Below are positions 1 to 10,287 of a stretch of DNA of 64,000 bases, piece by piece (position 1 is the first letter of the stretch; the number at the start of each line of letters is the position of its first letter). The position numbers were made by a program, and so were the translations under genes. The stretch covers positions 53,313 to 117,312 of the forward strand of contig PMFA01000006.1 of the NCBI GenBank assembly GCA_003155915.1, read 5' to 3'. The DNA is from Acidimicrobiaceae bacterium (GTDB taxonomy: Bacteria; Actinomycetota; Acidimicrobiia; Acidimicrobiales; RAAP-2). The notes below the pieces were generated by a model. That model searched no databases, had not been told where the DNA came from, and saw only the letters and a list, made by a program, of their open reading frames with translations.

Positions 1-342
1 TCACCACTGCACGCACGTTCGGTGTGGCGCGCGAACGCCTTCGGCGACGCCATCAACGCGGCGCCGTTGCTCGTGGCGATCGGCGCGGTCGCCTCGGTGC
101 TCGGTGACGTGATGATCGACCCGCGCGGTGGCGCGCCGACGACCGGACTCGGCTATCGAATCGGTGCCGCCCTATGCGTACCTTCGAGTGAGGATCAGAT
201 GTTGCGTACCCGCTCGCTGTTGGGTGACGTGCCACTGGTGGCGCTCGGTCCGACCGGCGTCGTGTGCCACGACGGTGAGCGGTGGAGTGTGGTCACCGGT
301 GACGTCGTGGTGACGCGAGGCCACGACGTCGTCGAGCTCTAG
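1..342 (+). CDS. C-terminal part of an unidentified protein (cut by window start)
   Basis: The reading frame is open from the first base and ends in TAG, so this is most likely the last 113 residues of a longer gene. A GTG at 22 could also start a 106-residue protein, but it has no ribosome-binding site. The visible part has an Ala/Val-rich hydrophobic stretch, a Gly-rich turn (DPRGGAPTTGLGYR) and a C-terminal end rich in beta-type Val/Gly segments. I do not recognise the family. Its stop codon shares the tetranucleotide CTAG with the stop of the convergent isomerase gene. Confidence 0.5.
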   Translation, partial: SPLHARSVWRANAFGDAINAAPLLVAIGAVASVLGDVMIDPRGGAPTTGLGYRIGAALCVPSSEDQMLRTRSLLGDVPLVALGPTGVVCHDGERWSVVTGDVVVTRGHDVVEL

Positions 343-890
343 GACTCGGTGATCGTCACCGACTCGATGACGACGTTCTCTTTGGGCTTGCCGGAGGACG
401 TCCCAATGCCGTTGATCGCTTCGACGACGTCGAGGCCCTTGACGACCTTGCCGAAGTGCGCGTAGAGCGGCGGGAGGCGAACGCCATCCGGTCCGGAGAT
501 GACGAAGAACTGCGAACCGTTCGTGTTCGGACCGGCGTTCGCCATCGCGAGTGAACCGAGTTCGTAGCGACCGGGCTTGGGCAGTTCGTCGTTGAACTTG
601 TAGCCCGGACCACCGGCGCCAGTACCCGTGGGGTCACCGCCTTGCAGGACGAAGCCGGGAATGACGCGGTGAAAGACGATGCCGTCGTAGTAGTGCCACC
701 GCGCGAGGTAGACAAAACTGTTCACCGTCGCCGGCGCGCCGAGCGCGTCGAGGACGATTTCCAACGTGCCTTTGGAGGTCACCATGGTGGCGGTGTAGTT
801 CTTCGACGTGTCGATGATCATCGGCGGTGCGGCGTTGAACTTCTGGCGCTTCTCGCTCGAACCGTCGGGGTTGGGTATGTGGTCGCTCAT
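339..890 (-). CDS. Cyclophilin-type peptidyl-prolyl cis-trans isomerase
   Basis: This 183-residue protein belongs to the cyclophilin family, which catalyses cis-trans isomerisation of Xaa-Pro bonds during protein folding. The family core is clear: FHRVIPGFVLQGGDPTGTG, then LAMANAGPNTNGSQFFV, then HFGKVVKGLDVVEAI. These contain the usual active-site Arg, Phe and Gln. There is no signal peptide or membrane segment, so it should be cytoplasmic. The ATG at 890 is chosen because it overlaps the stop of the upstream FKBP gene as ATGA, which implies translational coupling. A longer reading frame upstream is only antisense overlap with that FKBP gene. The two isomerase families therefore form a two-gene operon. 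Confidence 0.93.
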   Translation of the reverse strand: MSDHIPNPDGSSEKRQKFNAAPPMIIDTSKNYTATMVTSKGTLEIVLDALGAPATVNSFVYLARWHYYDGIVFHRVIPGFVLQGGDPTGTGAGGPGYKFNDELPKPGRYELGSLAMANAGPNTNGSQFFVISGPDGVRLPPLYAHFGKVVKGLDVVEAINGIGTSSGKPKENVVIESVTITES

Positions 891-1537
891 TTGCTCAACT
901 TTATGAGGTCGATGATGAAAATGAGCGTGTCGTTCTTCGCAATCCCGGCACCGGGTGACGTGTCTTGGTAGCCGTCCACTGGTGGCAGGATGAGCTCGCG
1001 GCGGCCCCCGACCTTCATTCCCTTCATTCCGGCAACCCATCCGGGGATCAAACCGCCCGGTTCGAGCGTGGAGGAAAAGGCTTGGGAGGTCCAGGACGTT
1101 TGAACGACCTTGCGAGTTGAGTACGTGGCGAGCATGTACTGGACCGTGAATTTGTCGCCGTCCACTGCACCGGGTCCAGTGCCGGTGATCAGGTTGGCGA
1201 GCTCGGGCTTCGTGGGTGGTGATCCGGGCGGGACGACGAGCGTCGGCTCTTTGCCCCACACACCGGCCGGCGACGGGTCGGTGAGCGGCGAGAAGACGAT
1301 GCTCGCTGGGTTCACTACGGGAGCCGCGGTCGTGGTCGTGGTGGGCGCTGCGGTGGTCGTCGTCGTGGTAGGTGACTTGCTGGAGAAGAGCAGTGCGCCG
1401 GTGCCGAGCACCAGGACCGCGACGATCGCGACGATGATGCCGCGACGGGTGTTTTGTCGACGCTTCGCGCGTCGCTGCATCTCTTCCATCTTGATTCGGC
1501 GCGCGGCCTTTTGACGTTCACGTTTCGTAGTTGCCAT
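887..1537 (-). CDS. Membrane-anchored FKBP-type peptidyl-prolyl cis-trans isomerase
   Basis: This 216-residue protein starts with a very basic segment (residues 1-32). One transmembrane helix follows (about 33-52), then a low-complexity Thr/Ala/Pro linker (about 56-73), then an FKBP domain to the C-terminus. Typical FKBP features are GGLIPGWVAGMKGMKVGGRR and a final strand TLIFIIDLIKL. The topology suggests an extracytoplasmic foldase held at the membrane with the N-terminus inside. It is the first gene of an operon with the cyclophilin gene. No Shine-Dalgarno sequence precedes the ATG, but a TAAAGT hexamer lies 8 nt upstream, suggesting a leaderless transcript. Confidence 0.88.
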   Translation of the reverse strand: MATTKRERQKAARRIKMEEMQRRAKRRQNTRRGIIVAIVAVLVLGTGALLFSSKSPTTTTTTAAPTTTTTAAPVVNPASIVFSPLTDPSPAGVWGKEPTLVVPPGSPPTKPELANLITGTGPGAVDGDKFTVQYMLATYSTRKVVQTSWTSQAFSSTLEPGGLIPGWVAGMKGMKVGGRRELILPPVDGYQDTSPGAGIAKNDTLIFIIDLIKLSK

Positions 1538-1545
1538 GGGTAGTG

Positions 1546-1551
1546 ACTTTA
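1546..1551 (-). promoter_or_regulatory. Probable -10 element (leaderless) of the FKBP gene
   Basis: TAAAGT on the minus strand lies 8 nt before the ATG at 1537, placing transcription start at or next to the start codon. It fits the repeated TANNNT-N6-8-start pattern in this window. Confidence 0.5.
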
Positions 1552-1584
1552 CTCGGCCACCTGAGGGGCCCCGATTGCCTCAAG

Positions 1585-1590
1585 TAACGT
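1585..1590 (+). promoter_or_regulatory. Probable -10 element (leaderless) of lysC
   Basis: TAACGT lies 7 nt before the lysC ATG at 1598, with no Shine-Dalgarno sequence between. The -35 region shows no good consensus. Confidence 0.5.
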
Positions 1591-1597
1591 TGATTCC

Positions 1598-2815
1598 ATG
1601 GCGTTGATCGTTCAAAAGTTCGGTGGTACGTCCGTCGGCGACGCCGATCGCATCCGGGCCGTGGCCGATCACGTGGCGAGAACGAAGAATGCGGGCAACG
1701 ACGTCGTCGTCGTGGTCTCAGCCATGGGCAAGTTCACGGATGACCTGATTCGACTGGCCGACGACGTCTCGCCGACTCGACTGCCGCGCGAACTCGACAT
1801 GCTTCTCACCGCCGGGGAGCGGATCTCGATGGCGCTCGTCAGCATGGCGCTCGGCGCGTGCGGCGTGGAGGCGGCGTCTTTCACCGGAAGTCAGGCCGGC
1901 ATCATCACCGACACGGATCACACTCGCGCCAAGATCCTCGAGATGCGTCCCGATCGGATTCGCGATGCACTCAATGCAGGACTCGTGCCGGTCGTCGCCG
2001 GATTTCAAGGCGTTTCCACCGAGCGCGACATCACGACCTTGGGCCGCGGCGGTTCGGACGTCACGGCGGTCGCGCTCGCGGCGGCCCTGAAGGCCGACGT
2101 CTGTGAGATCTACACCGACGTGACGGGTGTCTTTTCGGCCGATCCTCGCGTGGTCGTGAAGGCCCGTCGAATTCCCAAGGTCTCTTTCGACGAGATGATG
2201 GAGATCTCAGCGACGGGCGGTCGAGTCTTGATGCTTCGATCGGTTGAGTTCGCGCGTCGACACGGAGTGCCGCTACACGTGCGCTCGAGTTTCACCTGGG
2301 AACCAGGCACCTGGATTGTGGAGGAGGACCCCACCATGGAAGAAGCCGTCGTATCGGCAGTGACCGATGACACGTCTGAAGCGAAGATCACCGTAGGGGG
2401 AGTGCCGGACCGGCCGGGTATCGCCGCGCGCCTCTTTCGACAACTCGCCGACCGGGGTATCAACGTCGACATGATTGTGCAGAACACGAGCGCCAAGGGG
2501 ATCACTGACATTTCCTTCACCGTTGCCAAGACCGACCTCGCCGCCGCGAGTGAGACCTGCGACAAGGTGAAGGACGAGATCGGCGCGACCGAAGTGACGA
2601 GTGACGACAACATTGGTCGCGTGTCGATCATCGGGGCCGGCATGAAGTCGAATCCCGGTGTCACCGCTCTGATGTTCGAGACCTTGTTCCAAAACGACAT
2701 CAACATCGAGATGATCTCCACGAGCTCAATTCGAATCTCGTGCGTGATGCGCGCCGAAAAAGTCGCCGAAGCGGTGCGCCACCTTCACACCGCCTTCGGA
2801 CTCGACGCCGCGTAG
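1598..2815 (+). CDS. lysC: Aspartate kinase
   Basis: This 405-residue enzyme phosphorylates L-aspartate with ATP, the first step towards lysine, diaminopimelate, threonine and methionine. The amino-acid kinase domain (about 1-245) opens with KFGGTSV at residues 7-13 and contains [15 protein letters not shown]. Two ACT regulatory domains follow (about 265-405), starting at [17 protein letters not shown]. The architecture matches the lysine/threonine-inhibited aspartokinases of actinobacteria and Bacillus. asd follows 32 bases downstream. A strong internal ribosome-binding site at 2322-2327 could give a separate beta subunit made only of the ACT domains. Confidence 0.97.
   Translation: MALIVQKFGGTSVGDADRIRAVADHVARTKNAGNDVVVVVSAMGKFTDDLIRLADDVSPTRLPRELDMLLTAGERISMALVSMALGACGVEAASFTGSQAGIITDTDHTRAKILEMRPDRIRDALNAGLVPVVAGFQGVSTERDITTLGRGGSDVTAVALAAALKADVCEIYTDVTGVFSADPRVVVKARRIPKVSFDEMMEISATGGRVLMLRSVEFARRHGVPLHVRSSFTWEPGTWIVEEDPTMEEAVVSAVTDDTSEAKITVGGVPDRPGIAARLFRQLADRGINVDMIVQNTSAKGITDISFTVAKTDLAAASETCDKVKDEIGATEVTSDDNIGRVSIIGAGMKSNPGVTALMFETLFQNDINIEMISTSSIRISCVMRAEKVAEAVRHLHTAFGLDAA
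2322..2338 (+). promoter_or_regulatory. Internal ribosome-binding site and start for an aspartokinase beta subunit
   Basis: A perfect AGGAGG (2322-2327) lies 8 nt before an in-frame ATG (2336) at codon 247 of lysC. Starting there gives a 159-residue ACT-domain protein ending with the same stop at 2815. Corynebacterium and Bacillus aspartokinases are known to use such in-frame beta-subunit starts at about this position. The lysC start itself has no such site. Confidence 0.65.
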
Positions 2816-2835
2816 CGCGTGAAAATCGCGTCCCG

Positions 2836-4538
<1,703 letters not shown>

Positions 4539-4544
4539 CGACAA

Positions 4545-4550
4545 AGGCTA
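4545..4550 (-). promoter_or_regulatory. Probable -10 element (leaderless) of phoU
   Basis: TAGCCT on the minus strand lies 6 nt before the ATG at 4538. No ribosome-binding site is visible. Confidence 0.45.
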
Positions 4551-4604
4551 CCGCCGGGTTACAGGGCATATCTATGGTGGGAGTGTCCGGACGAAAGGGA
4601 TCGA

Positions 4605-5918
4605 ATGGTTGCAGTGCTTAGCGCCGTCGTGGGCCTCGCTCTGGGGGTGGCGATTACGTGGGTCCTCACGGTGAAGCACGCGCAGTCGCTTCGCGAAGAT
4701 GTCCTGAGAGCCGAAGCCGACCTCAAGGTGCGCGACTCACAACTGTCCGAGTCGAACGAACGACTCGAGCGTCAGCGCGTCGACCACGAGACGTCCATGA
4801 CCCAGATGGGCCAGACCTTCAAGGTCCTCTCCACCGAAGCACTCGATGAGACGGTGCAGCGTTTCAATCAATCTCAAGAAGAGACCCACAAACTTCGTGA
4901 GTCGAAATTGGATTCGACGCTGAAACCGCTCGAAGAACTGCTGGGCGAATACAAGAAGAATCTCGCGGACTTCAACACCTTGAATGCCGGTGCGCTGTTC
5001 GACGTCAAGAGCAAAGCGGCCGAACTGCTCGAAGCCCAACAGAAGACGCAGTACGAGACGCGCCGCTTGAATCAACTCCTTGGACGAAGTTCGCAGCGCG
5101 GCGCGTGGGGCGAGATCCAACTCGCCAACGTGATGAACGCCTCGAGGCTTCGTCAAGGCATCGACTACGAACTGCAGGTGACGGCGACGAACGAAGACGG
5201 ACGATCACTTCGACCCGACTGTGTCGTCAATCTGCCCAACGGCATCAAGCTCGCGGTTGACGCGAAGTTCCCCTACGACGCCTTCGAGCGTTCGTTGGAC
5301 GAAGAGGACGCCGACGCGCGGCGCGAGTTGCAGTCCAAGCACGCCCGTGACTTGCGCAGTCACGTGAAGACCCTCCGAGAGAAGAGCTACTGGGAGGCCG
5401 TATCACCGTCGCCGGAGTTCGTGGTGTGCTTCATCCCCAGTGACTTCGCGATGTCGGCCGCCCTCGACGCCGATCCGGATCTGCTGGCCTTCGCGGCGAA
5501 CGAGCGAGTCGTCATCGTCGGGCCGACGAACCTGCTGTCGCTGTTGTGGTCGGTTGGCTTCATGGTCCATCAACAACAGATCGCCGTGAACGCTGAACGG
5601 ATCGCCCAAAACGCGAATACATTATTCGACCGAATTCGAAATGTCGCTGAACCCGTCGGGAAGATGGGCAAATCGCTCGACACTGCGGTTCGCGACTACA
5701 ACGCGATGTTGAGCTCCATCGAAGGTCGATTGATCCCGATTGCGAAAAATATGCGTTCCTTCGGGGGCGCCCAGCGCGCGAAGGACCTACCCGAACTCGC
5801 GTCGGTCGATCGACTCACGACTCCGTTGAATGAAGGCAAGTGGGGGATCGATGACGAGAACGCGCTTCCCGAAGGCGCCTCGGAGATCATCGAACTCGAC
5901 ATCTTCGACGACGAGTAA
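4605..5918 (+). CDS. rmuC: RmuC-family DNA recombination protein
   Basis: This 437-residue protein has an N-terminal membrane helix (about 3-22), a long coiled coil (about 28-150) and the RmuC nuclease-like core. Core motifs are GRSSQRGAWGEIQLANV and LPNGIKLAVDAKFPYDAF; the DAKFP stretch corresponds to the presumed active site. RmuC in Escherichia coli limits inversions at short repeats. The C-terminal tail is acidic. An AAAGGG sequence a few bases upstream supports the ATG at 4605. A following gene starts 31 bases downstream on the same strand. Confidence 0.92.
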   Translation: MVAVLSAVVGLALGVAITWVLTVKHAQSLREDVLRAEADLKVRDSQLSESNERLERQRVDHETSMTQMGQTFKVLSTEALDETVQRFNQSQEETHKLRESKLDSTLKPLEELLGEYKKNLADFNTLNAGALFDVKSKAAELLEAQQKTQYETRRLNQLLGRSSQRGAWGEIQLANVMNASRLRQGIDYELQVTATNEDGRSLRPDCVVNLPNGIKLAVDAKFPYDAFERSLDEEDADARRELQSKHARDLRSHVKTLREKSYWEAVSPSPEFVVCFIPSDFAMSAALDADPDLLAFAANERVVIVGPTNLLSLLWSVGFMVHQQQIAVNAERIAQNANTLFDRIRNVAEPVGKMGKSLDTAVRDYNAMLSSIEGRLIPIAKNMRSFGGAQRAKDLPELASVDRLTTPLNEGKWGIDDENALPEGASEIIELDIFDDE

Positions 5919-5934
5919 GAAAATCAACGACGAC

Positions 5935-5940
5935 TAAGTT
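5935..5940 (+). promoter_or_regulatory. Probable -10 element (leaderless) of the membrane-protein gene at 5949
   Basis: TAAGTT lies 8 nt before the GTG at 5949. There is no Shine-Dalgarno sequence. Confidence 0.35.
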
Positions 5941-5948
5941 CTTGGTTC

Positions 5949-6950
5949 GTGGCCCGTACACGCGCGCAGCGCCGCCGACATTCGTTGTTTCTCACGATTG
6001 CGCTGGTCGTGACGCTGGTCGTACTGGTCTTCGCGCGCGACATTGCGCGCTCGGCCCACGGCGCGATCACGAACCAGCGAAGTGAGAATCGAAGTTTCGC
6101 GGCACTCGCCAACACACTGATCGTTCAAGAGAATGACTTCGACGCGCGCACGGCTCGACTGCTGGGAAGCGGCGCGACGTTGTCGCGACCGGTCTTCGAC
6201 GCGCGCCTCAACCAACTCGACCACCAGTTGTCGTACTTGTCGACGTCGGCCGAGTTACTTCGACGGCCCAAACTCGCTCACGACATCAACGACAAGATCG
6301 CCGACATCACGGAAACGCGGGTTGACGACTACGAGGAGATGTTCGCGAAGATCGCGCACGCCCTCACGATGCCGGCGCCGTCACCGAGTTTCAACGGCCC
6401 GTCCTCGCCTGACCCGGCCCACTCGCTCAACGAGTCGGCGCTGACGTGGAACCAAGATCGATTCGCGCTCCGTCACGAACCGGGGACCGTTCGCCTGGAC
6501 GCGTTGACGCTCGTGAGCGCGAAACTGTTCGAGGCCAACGGTGTCGTGGATCTAACGGCGTCGCCGTCACTCGCCGTCGTTCGCGGCATCGGCATCGCCG
6601 CAGTGTCGGTGGTCCCGGCGCCGTTACCGGCCCGAAAAGGCGTGATACTCCTGCCGCCGGTCTCGAAGATGCAACTGGGCGTGTCGGTCGTGAACACCGG
6701 TTTCGTCGAGCAACGGGTCACACTGGTGGTGTCGATGAAGCCGACCAACGGACCGCTCTCGGCGCAGAGTCAGACCTTCCACGTCGAACTGGCACCCCTG
6801 CAGTCCTACGCCTTTACGCCCCGAGCAATCGGCCTCGTACCGAGCGAACGCGCCACGCTCGACATTCGAATCTCGGGGGCGCCTGACTCGCCAAACCTGG
6901 CGCGTTCCAAGAGTTACCGAGTGGAGTTGTCACCCTCCGGTCACTCGTGA
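5949..6950 (+). CDS. Membrane-anchored protein of unknown function
   Basis: I do not recognise this 333-residue protein. It has a basic N-terminus followed by one hydrophobic helix (about 12-29). The remainder is probably extracytoplasmic: a helical part with coiled-coil character (about 45-140), a Pro/Ser-rich linker (about 143-162), and a beta-rich C-terminal half. The last 100 residues look like an immunoglobulin-like fold, with alternating Val/Leu strands around LGVSVVNTGFVEQRVTLVV and a final RVEL strand. A cell-surface or envelope role is inferred from topology alone. It lies between rmuC and gltA. Confidence 0.6.
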   Translation: MARTRAQRRRHSLFLTIALVVTLVVLVFARDIARSAHGAITNQRSENRSFAALANTLIVQENDFDARTARLLGSGATLSRPVFDARLNQLDHQLSYLSTSAELLRRPKLAHDINDKIADITETRVDDYEEMFAKIAHALTMPAPSPSFNGPSSPDPAHSLNESALTWNQDRFALRHEPGTVRLDALTLVSAKLFEANGVVDLTASPSLAVVRGIGIAAVSVVPAPLPARKGVILLPPVSKMQLGVSVVNTGFVEQRVTLVVSMKPTNGPLSAQSQTFHVELAPLQSYAFTPRAIGLVPSERATLDIRISGAPDSPNLARSKSYRVELSPSGHS

Positions 6951-6977
6951 ATTGGCGGCGCTACCGGTGAGTTGGCA

Positions 6978-6983
6978 TACGAT
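6978..6983 (+). promoter_or_regulatory. Probable -10 element of the gltA promoter
   Basis: TACGAT lies just after the stop of the upstream gene. It predicts a transcript starting near 6990 with about 25 nt of leader before the GTG at 7015. A TTGGCG at 6952-6957 is 20 bp upstream, too far for a standard -35. Confidence 0.35.
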
Positions 6984-7014
6984 GGACCAGCCCCCATTTA
7001 TGAATCGAGGAACT

Positions 7015-8286
7015 GTGTCTGAGTCCATTACCGTGACCGACAACCGCACTGGTGAAACTCGAGAGATTCCCATCGACAAAGGTGGCGTGGCCGCCAAGGA
7101 GTTCTCTAATGCCGTGCCGGGTGTGTGGTTCTACGACCCCGGGTTCCTCTACACCGCGGCCGCGGAGTCCGCGATCACCTTCGTCGACGGCGACCTCGGC
7201 ATCCTGCGCTATCGCGGCTACCCGATCGAACAACTCGCCGAGCACTCCACGTACCTCGAAGTCGCCTACCTGCTCAATTACGGCGAACTGCCCAACGAAG
7301 TCCAGGCCGAGGAGTGGAAGCAAGAGGTCACGCACCACACGTACATTCACGAGAACGTCCGTAAGCGCTTCCTCGAAGGTTTCAACTACGACGCGCACCC
7401 GATGGGCATGCTCGTCTCGGCGATCGCCGCGCTTTCGACGTACTACAAGGACGCGAAGATCCTCGACGATCCCGAGATCCTGCACCGTCAAGTCGTTCGC
7501 CTCATCGCAAAGATGCCCACGCTCGCCGCGGCCGCCCACCGATTCTCGGTGGGGATGCCGTTCGTCTATCCGGACAACACCCTGGGCTACACGGAGAACT
7601 TCCTCTCGATGATGTGGAAGGTCGCCGAGCCCCGCTACGAGCCGGATCCCGTCCTCGCCCACGCCCTCGACGTCTTGTTCATCTTGCACGCGGACCACGA
7701 GCAGAACTGTGGCACGACCGCGATGCGCGTGGTCGGCTCGTCGCACGGTGACCCGTACTCCGCGACCGCCGCCGCCACGGCCGCGCTCTACGGTCCGCGC
7801 CACGGCGGCGCGAACGAAGCGGTCCTGAAGATGCTCACCAAGATCGGCAGCATCGACAACATCCCGGCGTACATCGATACGGTGAAGCAGGGCAAGGCCC
7901 TGCTCGAGGGATTCGGTCATCGCGTCTACAAGAACTTCGATCCGCGCGCCACGATCATCAAGAAGACGGCCGACGATGTCTTCCAGGTCACCGGCAAGAA
8001 TCCACTGTTGGACATCGCCTTGAAGCTCGAAGAGATCGCGCTCGCCGACGACTACTTCATCTCGCGTCGCCTCTATCCGAACGTCGACTTCTACTCCGGA
8101 TTGATCTACCAGGCGATGGGTTTCCCGCTCGAAATGCTCACGGTACTGTTCGCCATTCCGCGAACCTCGGGGTGGCTCGCGCACTATCAGGAGTTGCTCG
8201 CCCAGGACGTGAAGATCGCTCGGCCGCGCCAGCTCTACATCGGCGCCGAAGAGCGCAAGTACGTGCCAATGTCGGCGCGCACCTGA
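7015..8286 (+). CDS. gltA: Citrate synthase
   Basis: This 423-residue enzyme condenses oxaloacetate and acetyl-CoA to citrate at the entry of the TCA cycle. Conserved stretches are GILRYRGYPIEQLAE, LHADHEQNCGTTAMR, GPRHGGANEAV and GFGHRVYKNFDPRA (catalytic His residues), and LYPNVDFYSG (catalytic Asp). The GTG at 7015 is chosen because GAGGA precedes it and translation then begins SESITVTDNRTGE, the usual start region. ATG codons at 6982 and 7000 would add 5-11 residues without a ribosome-binding site. The convergent DinB-like gene ends one base away. Confidence 0.95.
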   Translation: MSESITVTDNRTGETREIPIDKGGVAAKEFSNAVPGVWFYDPGFLYTAAAESAITFVDGDLGILRYRGYPIEQLAEHSTYLEVAYLLNYGELPNEVQAEEWKQEVTHHTYIHENVRKRFLEGFNYDAHPMGMLVSAIAALSTYYKDAKILDDPEILHRQVVRLIAKMPTLAAAAHRFSVGMPFVYPDNTLGYTENFLSMMWKVAEPRYEPDPVLAHALDVLFILHADHEQNCGTTAMRVVGSSHGDPYSATAAATAALYGPRHGGANEAVLKMLTKIGSIDNIPAYIDTVKQGKALLEGFGHRVYKNFDPRATIIKKTADDVFQVTGKNPLLDIALKLEEIALADDYFISRRLYPNVDFYSGLIYQAMGFPLEMLTVLFAIPRTSGWLAHYQELLAQDVKIARPRQLYIGAEERKYVPMSART

Positions 8287-8287
8287 T

Positions 8288-8752
8288 TTAGGAGTTCACG
8301 GCTTCTAAGAGTTGTGCGCCGTGCGCGTGCGGATGTTGGGTGTAGACCTCGAGCCACGTCGCGAGCGTGTAGCGACCGGATTCGGAGTGTTCGCCGTAAC
8401 ACTCGAGGTCGACCTCTCGAATCCGTCCGAGCACGTCCAGTGACGCGAGTCGCACGGCCTTGAAGACCTCGAGCGAGTGCACCACGGGCAGGTCACGGTA
8501 GCCGAGCTGCGGACACTCGGCCCACGCGGCCTCGTCGTAGCCCTGGATGACCGAGCCGGCCGGTTCGGCGAGCAGGCGACGGAGCCGCGCGTAGGACTGT
8601 GCTTCGGAATCGGCGATGTGGTGGATCACTTGACGCGCGCTCCAACCGCCCTCGACGTGGCGATCGAGGTTGTCGTCATTCACGATTTCGGCGTCGTGTA
8701 AGAACTGCGACGTGGCCATGCTGTAGGCCGCGACGTCATCGTTGAGACTCAT
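8288..8752 (-). CDS. DinB-like four-helix metal-binding protein
   Basis: The 154-residue protein has the helical pattern of the DinB/YfiT superfamily. It includes GGWSARQVIHHIADSEAQSY early on and a C-terminal TLATWLEVYTQHPHAHGAQL, whose His residues probably bind a divalent metal. Some members of this superfamily are thiol-dependent transferases; the substrate here cannot be told. The ATG at 8752 is preferred over a GTG three bases upstream because AGGAG lies 5 nt before it. It is the second gene of an operon with tesB, 10 bases downstream of its stop. Confidence 0.75.
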   Translation of the reverse strand: MSLNDDVAAYSMATSQFLHDAEIVNDDNLDRHVEGGWSARQVIHHIADSEAQSYARLRRLLAEPAGSVIQGYDEAAWAECPQLGYRDLPVVHSLEVFKAVRLASLDVLGRIREVDLECYGEHSESGRYTLATWLEVYTQHPHAHGAQLLEAVNS

Positions 8753-8762
8753 CACTGCTCCT

Positions 8763-9632
8763 TTACCTGGTGGGGTCGATTGCTCGAGTGAGTCCCTCTT
8801 GGACCATTGAGGTCATCAATTGACCGGATTCATTGAAGAGGAAGCCACGCGCGAGGCCCCGGCCACCGTGGGCGATGGGCGAGTCCATGTCGTAGAGCAG
8901 CCAATGATCGGCGTGAACTTCGCGGTGGAACCACATGCAGTGATCCAAACTCGCGACCATGAAGGAGCCGTTGTCCCAGCGGATCGAATGTGGCGCGAGG
9001 ACCGAGTCGAGGAGGCTCATGTCACTGGCGTAGGTGATCACGCACGCGTGCAGCAGTGGATCGTCGGGCAACTCTCCGTCGGCCTTGATCCAGATCTGCT
9101 GGCGCGGCTCTTTGCTGCGAGTTGGACTCCAAGGGATTTCGCCGACGAAGCGTTGGTCGATGGGGTGCTCGCGCTTGGCCCATTCATCGATGGTGCCGAA
9201 CTCGTCCTTAATTCGTTCGTCGAGTCGAGCGATGGTTTCGGGTCTAGGAACGTCGGGCATCTCGAATTGGTGCTCAATACTGACCTCTTCGGTGTGAAAA
9301 CTGGCCTGCATGTTGTAGATCGCGCGGCCGTGTTGAATGGCGACCACGCGACGCGTGGTGAAGCTTCGCCCGTCACGGATTCGGTCGACTTCATAGAGGA
9401 TCGGGATGCTGGGATCGCCCGGTCGCAGGAAGTACGAGTGAAGGGAGTGCACGCGACCGACCTCGACCGTTCGTCCCGCTGCCATCAGGGCCTGGGCCGC
9501 CACTTGTCCGCCAAACGTGCGCTGACGCTCCTCTTCGGGGTGTCGACCTCGAAAAGTATTGACCTCGATTTGTTCGAGGTCGAGCAAATCGACAAGCAAC
9601 ACAAGGGCTTCGGACATGTTCCATTGTTGCAT
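8763..9632 (-). CDS. tesB: Acyl-CoA thioesterase II
   Basis: The 289-residue protein is a double hot-dog acyl-CoA thioesterase that releases free fatty acids and CoA. It carries ERQRTFGGQVAAQALMAAG and HSLHSYFLRPGDP in the first half. The second half has the ITYASDMSLLDSVLAPH segment with the active-site Asp, then LDHCMWFHREVHADHW. The ATG at 9632 has GAAGG 6 nt upstream; a second ATG at 9617 (MSEAL) matches the family's usual start and is possible. It is co-directional with the DinB-like gene and divergent from the first GtrA gene. Confidence 0.93.
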   Translation of the reverse strand: MQQWNMSEALVLLVDLLDLEQIEVNTFRGRHPEEERQRTFGGQVAAQALMAAGRTVEVGRVHSLHSYFLRPGDPSIPILYEVDRIRDGRSFTTRRVVAIQHGRAIYNMQASFHTEEVSIEHQFEMPDVPRPETIARLDERIKDEFGTIDEWAKREHPIDQRFVGEIPWSPTRSKEPRQQIWIKADGELPDDPLLHACVITYASDMSLLDSVLAPHSIRWDNGSFMVASLDHCMWFHREVHADHWLLYDMDSPIAHGGRGLARGFLFNESGQLMTSMVQEGLTRAIDPTR

Positions 9633-9673
9633 CTCGGGCCTTCGGCCCTAGGGGCTCGACACCGAAGAGGAAT

Positions 9674-9679
9674 TAGACT
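9674..9679 (+). promoter_or_regulatory. Probable -10 element (leaderless) of the first GtrA-family gene
   Basis: TAGACT lies 7 nt before the ATG at 9687, with no Shine-Dalgarno sequence between. Confidence 0.5.
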
Positions 9680-9686
9680 GGATTCA

Positions 9687-10226
9687 ATGCGCAAACGATT
9701 CGACTCGTTCCAGGCGTGGTCTAAGACCCGCCAAGGCAAGAAGCTCATTCGTTACACCGCCAGTTCGGTCATCACGACCGGCGTCTCATTTTCGGCGATC
9801 TTCATCTTCTACGGACTCAAGATCATTCCCGGCGTCATCTGGGCGACGCTCGCGGGCAACGTCATCGCGACCTTGCCGTCGTATCACCTCAACCGACTCT
9901 GGGCCTGGGGCAAGCGCGGGCCGAGCGCCTTTCGCAAGGAGATCGTCCCGTACTGGTCACTGGCCTTCGCCGGCATCGCCTTCAGCCAGATCGGTGCCTT
10001 CACGGCGCGCGACATCGTTCGTTCGCACCAGTGGAGCCACCTGGCTAATACGGCGCTGGTCTCTTTCACCAATCTGGTGTGCTTCGCGATCTTCTGGGTC
10101 TTGAAGTTGGTCGTGTTCAACAAGATCTTCCACTTCGACAAACTCAAGGTGATCGACGAGGAGCTCGTGGCCGAGGAGCTTTCCGCCATTCCCGATGCGA
10201 CGGTCGACCCGATCTGGAACGACTGA
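9687..10226 (+). CDS. GtrA-family membrane protein, copy 1
   Basis: This 179-residue protein has about four transmembrane helices and the GtrA-like pattern: KLIRYTASSVITTGVSF, LAGNVIATLPSYHLNRLWAWG, then two C-terminal helices ending in CFAIFWVLKLVVFNKIFHF. GtrA-like proteins are thought to move polyprenyl-linked sugars or assist glycosyltransferases at the membrane. The true start is the ATG at 9687; the frame upstream is only the antisense of tesB. A close paralogue follows 74 bases downstream. The C-terminal 30 residues are acidic. Confidence 0.82.
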   Translation: MRKRFDSFQAWSKTRQGKKLIRYTASSVITTGVSFSAIFIFYGLKIIPGVIWATLAGNVIATLPSYHLNRLWAWGKRGPSAFRKEIVPYWSLAFAGIAFSQIGAFTARDIVRSHQWSHLANTALVSFTNLVCFAIFWVLKLVVFNKIFHFDKLKVIDEELVAEELSAIPDATVDPIWND

Positions 10227-10287
10227 CACGTCGCCATCGTCGTTGTCGCCGTGTCGGGCCCACCCATTGACGTCAGAGCGGCGAAAC

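Noticed and set aside
891-1259. N-terminal extension of the cyclophilin
   Set aside because: It overlaps the FKBP gene in another frame; the ATGA overlap at 887-890 explains the true start.
8820-9686. N-terminal extension of the first GtrA protein
   Set aside because: The extra 289 residues are antisense to tesB; the GtrA domain begins at the ATG at 9687, which has its own -10 hexamer.
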